Source: Scatosoma sp045124465
GTDB lineage: Bacteria; Bacillota; Clostridia; Christensenellales; Borkfalkiaceae
Assembly (NCBI GenBank): GCA_045124465.1
Contig: JBGVLV010000004.1
Coordinates: 1 to 45,071, forward strand
DNA: 45,071 nt
Direction: 5' to 3'
In this document: one piece after another, positions 41,354 to 45,071 of the stretch
Position numbering within the stretch: position 1 is the stretch's first letter
Layout of the letters: every line of letters starts with the position of its first letter
Translations under genes and position numbers: made by a program
Notes under the pieces: generated by a model
Seen by the model: the letters and a program-made list of their open reading frames with translations, nothing else
What the model was told of the DNA's origin: nothing
The model's database searches: none

Positions 41354-41513
41354 ATAAGTACAAAAGAGAAAGAGAGAAACAAAAAAAGTTTCGAACTCTC
41401 AAAAATAAAAGAGGAAACTCCGATGCACAGATAAAGGCATAGCCGAAAGGGATTCGGCAAAGGGTCGCGGGGACGCGACGAAAGAAAACGATTTAAGGAG
41501 GGTACGAAAAGCG

Positions 41514-41546
41514 ATGATTCCTTCCCACGACGAGGCGGGAGCCTGA
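41514..41546 (+). CDS. Mini-ORF in the structured RNA (10 residues)
   Basis: MIPSHDEAGA, preceded by AAGGAGGG with about 10 nt spacing. It may be a real short peptide or a by-product of a structural RNA; coding is unproven. Confidence 0.25.
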   Translation: MIPSHDEAGA

Positions 41547-41709
41547 AAAATATCCGAAGATAAGAAAAAACAGAAAAGAAAAAATCGATATCGAAAAGGC
41601 GAGTATAACGCGGAAATGCGTTACGAAAGTTTGACGAAACTTCGAACCTACTCGGAAAGCGCGGCCGTGGAGCGATAGAAACGGGAAATAGAAGAAGGAG
41701 GTATGGACG

Positions 41710-41757
41710 ATGACCCGTACTACTTCGAAGGAAGATACTCCGACGTACAGGCGATAG
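41710..41757 (+). CDS. Mini-ORF in the structured RNA (15 residues)
   Basis: MTRTTSKEDTPTYRR, preceded by AAGGAGGT with 7 to 8 nt spacing. A second ATG at 41703 opens a different 29-codon frame (41703-41792), whose stop lies in the next Shine-Dalgarno sequence, but its own spacing (1 nt) is too short. Confidence 0.25.
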   Translation: MTRTTSKEDTPTYRR

Positions 41758-41807
41758 CCGACGGAGGTCGGAAGACAAGAGTAAACGTTTAAGGAGGTAC
41801 GAAAACA

Positions 41808-41855
41808 ATGATCGTATTTTATCCGACGGAACGGTACTATCACAAAGAAGACTAA
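41808..41855 (+). CDS. Mini-ORF in the structured RNA (15 residues)
   Basis: MIVFYPTERYYHKED, preceded by a perfect AAGGAGGT at 9 nt spacing. It is the second copy of the TTTAAGGAGGTACGAAAA module. A further mini-ORF (MNYNSEERR, 41872-41901) follows with its own CAGGAG. Confidence 0.3.
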   Translation: MIVFYPTERYYHKED

Positions 41856-42012
41856 ACAGGAGAACGGTCCAATGAACTATAATAGCGAGGAACGCAGATA
41901 AAAAATATCCGTAAAGTGAGAGCGCGGGAACAGCCCGCACGGTGAAATTAAGTTCAAAAAGAAACGGATAGAAAAAACGCAACGACGTTCCTTACAACTG
42001 AATATGAAAACA

Positions 42013-42044
42013 ATACCCCTGCGCGATCGCACAGGGGTTTATGT
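42013..42044. terminator. Terminator between the structured RNA and the helical-bundle gene
   Basis: ACCCCTG/CAGGGGT stem with an inner GCGATCGC, followed by TTTATGTTT on the plus strand and TATTGTTTTC on the minus strand, so it serves both convergent transcripts. Confidence 0.8.
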
Positions 42045-42077
42045 TTGCCGAATGGCGCTGTCGCGCCGTCGCCGCGT

Positions 42078-42524
42078 TTATAAGAATTCCTTCCACTTCT
42101 TTTCGAATTGTTCTTCCGTTTTGATCATTTCGTCTAACAGCGCGACGATCTCCTGATCTCCGTCGGGGGAAAGGTCGTTCGCCGTCGTGCGCAGCGAAGT
42201 GACCCCCATCACCGTGCCCTGTACCATCATATCCGCGATATGCGCGCGGGAATTGTCGGTCAGGGTGTTCATTTTGATGGAACTCCACATCATCGCTTTT
42301 TTGAACATATTCGGTTCTTTCAGTTCGATGTCTTTGTCTTTGGCGAGCATAGCGGCTTTCGCCGAGAAATGCTCGTACTGTTCGTGTTGGGCGTGCAATT
42401 CCGTTTTCGTTTCCTCGTCCTCGACTTGGGGGAGGATATCGGCGATGGATTGCAGGGCGAGTTGCGCGTTGCGGTAGATCTCCGCCAACGCCTCCTCCGT
42501 CTTTTTTCGGGTCTCGTTTTCCAT
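42078..42524 (-). CDS. Conserved helical-bundle protein, ferritin-like (function unknown)
   Basis: A 148-residue soluble protein, nearly all helical: EEALAEIYRNAQLALQSIADILPQVED, a Glu/His/Gln-rich second helix, MFKKAMMWSSIKMNTLTDN and a C-terminal charged helix. The repeated Glu/His pattern (ELHAQHEQYEH) suggests a four-helix ferritin-like bundle, possibly metal-binding; this is inference. I recognise it only as a type of conserved clostridial hypothetical. The start at 42524 follows AAGGAG with 9 nt spacing; longer frames to 42983 overlap rplU and are rejected. It converges with the structured RNA. Confidence 0.75.
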   Translation of the reverse strand: MENETRKKTEEALAEIYRNAQLALQSIADILPQVEDEETKTELHAQHEQYEHFSAKAAMLAKDKDIELKEPNMFKKAMMWSSIKMNTLTDNSRAHIADMMVQGTVMGVTSLRTTANDLSPDGDQEIVALLDEMIKTEEQFEKKWKEFL

Positions 42525-42616
42525 AGTTGCGTTCTCCTTTTTCATACAGTTTGCGCCATGCAGGGGAGATTTCATACGTTTTTTATGAAAAAATAGCGAA
42601 AAATACGCAAAAATAC

Positions 42617-42646
42617 TTGACGGAGCGGGGAGAAATATGGTATAGT
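42617..42646 (+). promoter_or_regulatory. Promoter of rplU-rpmA
   Basis: TTGACG (42617-42622), an 18-nt spacer and TATAGT (42641-42646). The leader of about 100 nt may contain the autoregulatory L21 leader known in Firmicutes; I could not match its structure by eye. Confidence 0.7.
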
Positions 42647-42750
42647 AATACCCGAGCCGACAGAAACGGGCTTTTTTAAGTCGCTTGTTTTTCGAAAACG
42701 GGCGCGCCTTGGATATTCTTCGAGACTGGAAAGAGGAGGTAAAAAACTTT

Positions 42751-43056
42751 ATGTACGCTATCATCGATAACGGGAACAAGCAATACAAAGTAGCGGAAGG
42801 CGACGTCGTACGCGTGGAAAAACTCGCGGCGAACGAAGGCGACACCGTTTCTTTCAAAGTGCTGATGGTTTCCGACGAGAACGGTATCAAAACGGGCGCG
42901 GAAGTCGCGTCTGCGAAAGTTACCGCTACGGTCGTTAAGCAGGACAAGGCTAAGAAGATCATCGTCTTTAAGTACAAATCCAAGAAGAACGAGCGTAAAA
43001 AGCAAGGTCACAGACAACCTTTCACCGCAGTTAAAGTCGAGAAGATCGAGCTTTGA
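42751..43056 (+). CDS. rplU: 50S ribosomal protein L21
   Basis: A 101-residue protein of the large ribosomal subunit. It begins MYAIIDNGNKQYKVAEGD, and the C-terminal FKYKSKKNERKKQGHRQPFT is the family signature. The start at 42751 is preceded by GAGGAGGT; an upstream in-frame ATG at 42685 lies in the leader and has no ribosome-binding site. It is directly followed by rpmA; the prp protease gene that separates the two in many Firmicutes is absent. Confidence 0.98.
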   Translation: MYAIIDNGNKQYKVAEGDVVRVEKLAANEGDTVSFKVLMVSDENGIKTGAEVASAKVTATVVKQDKAKKIIVFKYKSKKNERKKQGHRQPFTAVKVEKIEL

Positions 43057-43121
43057 TCGCAACCGCTTTTGCTCCGAGGGAGCGAGGGCATAAGAAAAAT
43101 TCGAATTAAGGAGAAATAAAA

Positions 43122-43406
43122 ATGATTTTTATCAGTTTATTCGCTCATAAGAAAGGTACGGGTTCTTCGCACAACGGCAGAGACAGCGAGGCGAAACGTC
43201 TTGGCACGAAACGCAGCGACGGTCAAAAAGTTCTCGCGGGCAACATTCTCGTCCGTCAGAGAGGTACGAAGATCCATCCCGGTACGAACGTAGGCATCGG
43301 TAAAGACGATACGCTTTTCGCGCTCGTTGACGGCGTCGTTCGTTATGAGAGATTAGGTAAGGATAAGAAAAAGGCAAGCGTATACCCCGTAGCGGACGCG
43401 CAGTAA
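43122..43406 (+). CDS. rpmA: 50S ribosomal protein L27
   Basis: A 94-residue large-subunit protein whose N-terminus reaches into the peptidyl-transferase centre. The mature start AHKKGTGSSHNGRDSEAKRLG is preceded by the short extension MIFISLF. In Firmicutes an extension ending FF|A is removed by the cysteine protease Prp; here the site reads LF|A, so processing is expected. prp is not between rplU and rpmA. The ribosome-binding site AAGGAG stands 8 nt before the ATG. Confidence 0.98.
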   Translation: MIFISLFAHKKGTGSSHNGRDSEAKRLGTKRSDGQKVLAGNILVRQRGTKIHPGTNVGIGKDDTLFALVDGVVRYERLGKDKKKASVYPVADAQ

Positions 43407-43436
43407 CCTTTTTAGAACAACCGAAAACAACAACAA

Positions 43437-43469
43437 AAAACGCTCGCTTATCAAAGCGAGCGTTTTTCG
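43437..43469. terminator. Intrinsic terminator after rpmA
   Basis: AACGCTCGCTT/AAGCGAGCGTT stem with ATCA loop, followed by TTTTT; the A-rich 5' side also suits the convergent small gene. Confidence 0.92.
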
Positions 43470-43487
43470 TTGTATCCGATCGATAGT

Positions 43488-43706
43488 TTATACGTTCAGA
43501 ATACGGCAGATGTGCTTGCTGAAAATCATGCAAATGAGGTCAAGCACCCAAATGAGCCAGCCGCCGAAAATACGGATAACGCCGGCAACGATTTTGCCTT
43601 CCGAAAATCTCGTAACAACGCCGCAGATCCACGCCGTGAAAGGAATGATCGCGAGAATAAGGCTTACGAGATAACTAAGGCCAAAATAATCACTTTTCTT
43701 TGCCAT
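43488..43706 (-). CDS. Small conserved membrane protein (two helices)
   Basis: A 72-residue protein: MAKKSDYFGLSYLVSLILAIIPFTAWICGVVTRF forms the first helix and a tight turn; GKIVAGVIRIFGGWLIWVLDLICMIFSK forms the second. The layout resembles small YqaE/Pmp3-like membrane proteins, but the signature is not exact. It has a consensus promoter and a GGAGGT site 8 nt before the ATG, so it is a real gene. Function unknown. Confidence 0.75.
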   Translation of the reverse strand: MAKKSDYFGLSYLVSLILAIIPFTAWICGVVTRFSEGKIVAGVIRIFGGWLIWVLDLICMIFSKHICRILNV

Positions 43707-43738
43707 ATAGATTTACCTCCATTTTATTTTATAACATT

Positions 43739-43767
43739 ATTATACTATACGAACCGCCGTTTGTCAA
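43739..43767 (-). promoter_or_regulatory. Consensus promoter of the 72-residue membrane protein gene
   Basis: On the minus strand, TTGACA (43762-43767), a 17-nt spacer and TATAAT (43739-43744). Confidence 0.88.
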
Positions 43768-43814
43768 CCCTCTTACTCAAAAAAACGGCGGAAGAAATTG
43801 TTCTTAATAGAGGG

Positions 43815-44030
43815 TCATTCCCGTTCGCTTTGATCGCTTTCTTCCCGTTTGTCCTTTTCCTCGCGTTGCGCGTTGGACTGTTTGCAAAGCAACGTCAGCC
43901 CGAAGAATAAGAGCGCGATCAGCCCGCAAGCGACCGCCCACGCCCAGCCTACGAGCGCGCCGACGGGTATGACGGCGGCGACGCATAATGCGGAAAGTAC
44001 GGTAAAGACTATTTGTAAGGTCAAAAACAT
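43815..44030 (-). CDS. Small membrane protein with charged tail (unknown function)
   Basis: A 71-residue protein with two membrane segments (about 3-24 and 28-48) and a C-terminal Arg/Glu/Asp/Lys-rich cytosolic tail. No family recognised. The start at 44030 follows GGAG at 10 nt spacing and lies downstream of a good promoter; the longer frame to 44261 reaches into the divergent PHP gene and is rejected. Confidence 0.65.
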   Translation of the reverse strand: MFLTLQIVFTVLSALCVAAVIPVGALVGWAWAVACGLIALLFFGLTLLCKQSNAQREEKDKREESDQSERE

Positions 44031-44066
44031 AGAGAGGTTTCTCCGATTTTTCTTTTTATAATATAT

Positions 44067-44096
44067 ATTGTAACACGCGCGCGCGTGAAAAGTCAA
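44067..44096 (-). promoter_or_regulatory. Promoter with a palindrome in its spacer
   Basis: On the minus strand, TTGACT (44091-44096), an 18-nt spacer and TACAAT (44067-44072). The spacer contains the perfect 14-bp palindrome CACGCGCGCGCGTG (44074-44087), a possible operator. Confidence 0.65.
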
Positions 44097-44114
44097 GAAA
44101 AGGGGAGAAGAAAG

Positions 44115-44143
44115 TTGACAATCGCGGAACAAAAGCGTATAAT
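44115..44143 (+). promoter_or_regulatory. Consensus promoter of the PHP-domain gene
   Basis: TTGACA (44115-44120), a 17-nt spacer and TATAAT (44138-44143), divergent from the promoter at 44067-44096. Confidence 0.9.
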
Positions 44144-44172
44144 AAAATGACGAAAAGGGAGGTTTTTCGGCA

Positions 44173-44886
44173 ATGCAAACGGAAAAAATGCGAAAAATAG
44201 ACCCGCACGTACACTCCAACGGCGTCAGCCGATGCAGCCGCGTGTCGTGTAGCGAGATCATCGAACAAAAAATAAAACAGGGCTACGACGGCGCAATGCT
44301 CACCAACCATTGCCAGGCTTGGTATTACCCCGCGGAAAAACACGCCGAGGCTATGCGCGGAGTCGTGGAAGAATACGAACGCGGTCTTGCTTACGCCAAG
44401 ACCCGCGGTTTCGAGTTTTGGCTCGGAATAGAGGTCACGATCCACGACCCGTTCTATTCCGACTGGCTCTTGTACGGCGCGACGGCGGAATTTTTGCTCC
44501 GAACGCCCTGCCTGTATCAGCTCGACCAAAAAGAACTGTTCGCGCTCTGCGAGGAGAACGGCGTGTTACTGGTGCAGGCGCACCCGTTCCGCGACCCCAT
44601 TCGCCCCGCCGACCCTAAATATCTGCACGGTCTAGAAATAAACTGTACGCCCGGCGACTTGCAACGCTATACGGACGTGCTCCGTAAAGCGGAGGAATAC
44701 CGTTGTCTTGTGACCTGCGGCACCGACTATCACGGTCCCGACCGTACTTTCTGCGGCGGCACGTTCGTGCCCGATCACGTACGTTCGGCGACGGATTTCG
44801 CGGAATATCTCCGCTCGGCGACGGAAACAAAGCTGTTTCTCGGCGACGAAAACCTGACCGTTTCGACCTTTCGACAAAAAAAGTAA
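44173..44886 (+). CDS. PHP-domain metal-dependent phosphoesterase-like protein
   Basis: A 237-residue protein with the polymerase-and-histidinol-phosphatase (PHP) metal-site motifs in order: DPHVHSNGVSRCS (10-22), MLTNHC (near 42), GIEV, VQAHPFR, GLEI and CGTDYHGPD. These residues bind the metal cluster that hydrolyses phosphoesters. The biological substrate is unknown. A GGGAGG site lies 11 nt before the ATG; Met6 is an alternative start. Confidence 0.88.
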   Translation: MQTEKMRKIDPHVHSNGVSRCSRVSCSEIIEQKIKQGYDGAMLTNHCQAWYYPAEKHAEAMRGVVEEYERGLAYAKTRGFEFWLGIEVTIHDPFYSDWLLYGATAEFLLRTPCLYQLDQKELFALCEENGVLLVQAHPFRDPIRPADPKYLHGLEINCTPGDLQRYTDVLRKAEEYRCLVTCGTDYHGPDRTFCGGTFVPDHVRSATDFAEYLRSATETKLFLGDENLTVSTFRQKK

Positions 44887-44915
44887 AAAAAGTTAAAAAA
44901 AGTATCGAAAAACAG

Positions 44916-45071
44916 TTGACAAGAGAGGGGAGAAAGTGCTAATATAGACGAGCTGTCCGCGAGAAAGGCGAGAAAAAGCCGATGGAAAGCGTGAAAAAAG
45001 CGTGATTTGAAAAAAATAAAAAAATTTCAAAAAAATGCGAAAAAACGCTTGACAAAAGGTAAAGGCTTGTG
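44916..45071 (+). promoter_or_regulatory. Tandem promoters leading out of the window
   Basis: First: TTGACA (44916-44921), 18-nt spacer, TAATAT (44940-44945). Second: TTGACA (45049-45054), followed by exactly 17 bases to the window end, so its -10 box would come next. Paired strong promoters in A-rich DNA are typical of rRNA or tRNA operons; what follows is not visible. Confidence 0.6.

Larger units (their letters stand above)
41360..42043 (+). ncRNA. Candidate novel large structured RNA with mini-ORFs
   Basis: A transcript of about 690 nt between a strong promoter and a terminator. It is purine-rich and has no long reading frame on the sense strand. Clear hairpins: GCCGAA/TTCGGC (41442-41458), GTCGCG/CGCGAC (41464-41479), TATC/GATA (41551-41562), AAGTTT/AAACTT (41627-41642), CCGAC/GTCGG (41758-41771), GCGGG/CCCGC (41924-41938), and a long-range TATCCGT/ACGGATA pair closing 41905-41970. 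Two motifs are repeated: TTTAAGGAGG(G)TACGAAAA before ATGAT (about 41492 and 41789), and ACTCCGAYGYACAG with ATAGCCGA (about 41418 and 41737). It does not match tmRNA, RNase P, 6S or SRP by eye. Function unknown. Confidence 0.6.

Noticed and set aside
39246..41402. A 718-codon minus-strand frame opposite maf and mreB
   Set aside because: Antisense shadow of two clear plus-strand genes; it has no plausible start signal or domain.
41401..41460. Resemblance of GAGGAAACTCCGATGCACAG to the conserved GAGGAAAGTCC of RNase P RNA
   Set aside because: The other universal RNase P elements (for example the 3' AGACCAC region and P4 partner) are absent, and the spacing is wrong.
41347..41982. A 211-codon frame on the minus strand across the structured RNA
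   Set aside because: Its product is a low-complexity Phe/Leu/Ser/Arg string caused by the purine-rich opposite strand. It has no ribosome-binding site and is antisense to a strong promoter and the hairpins.

Overview
The window reads as chromosomal DNA of an uncultured, endospore-forming member of the Clostridia (Firmicutes). Evidence for this: a spore-protease gene (YyaC family), a complete gerA-type germination operon, a SpoVB/YabM-type flippase beside a YabN-type MazG, strong Gram-positive ribosome-binding sites (AGGAGG), near-consensus TTGACA-N17-TATAAT promoters, and an L27 protein with the Firmicute N-terminal extension. There is no outer-membrane gene. No tRNA, rRNA, insertion sequence, prophage or CRISPR array was seen. 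The finer taxonomic placement is inference.

Layout. 1-2.4 kb: queT under a preQ1 riboswitch, yyaC, cvpA. 2.4-4.2 kb: a secreted lipoprotein. 4.18-4.64 kb: a gene-free stretch with six perfect DnaA boxes plus degenerate ones and an AT-rich segment, a candidate replication origin. 4.66-8.5 kb: gerA operon (minus strand). 8.6-14.5 kb: trmN6, rsmI, a YugP-type protease, ftsH, a DUF559 nuclease-like protein and a divergent ParB. 14.6-19.4 kb: an ABC exporter, then the flippase/mazG pair. 19.5-20.05 kb: an array of palindromic repeats. 20.05-28.6 kb: gyrBA, dusB and a P-type ATPase, all minus. 28.8-32.4 kb: serS, a DEDDh exonuclease and rsmF. 32.5-36.0 kb: a 1187-residue surface protein. 36.3-41.2 kb: paired half-size TSUP permeases, a HAD phosphatase, ppx/gppA, maf and an MreB-like protein. 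41.3-42.05 kb: a strongly promoted, purine-rich RNA of about 690 nt that does not look like an ordinary gene. 42.1-45.07 kb: a helical-bundle protein, rplU-rpmA, two small membrane proteins, a PHP-domain protein and tandem promoters pointing out of the window.

The gene set (yyaC, trmN6-rsmI, ftsH, yabM-yabN, a parB relative, serS, gyrB-gyrA) matches what lies around oriC in Bacillus subtilis. Together with the DnaA-box cluster and one parS-like 16-mer, this suggests an origin-proximal segment, although dnaA/dnaN are not here.

Most noteworthy: (1) the 41.36-42.04 kb transcript with internally repeated modules, many hairpins and five Shine-Dalgarno-preceded mini-ORFs; (2) the candidate oriC between convergent genes; (3) a palindrome-array repeat that in all three copies sits just past the stop codon of a gene, in the same orientation; (4) a ParB relative without the GERR motif; (5) candidate leaderless transcripts; (6) a giant surface protein with both a lipobox and a C-terminal membrane anchor.
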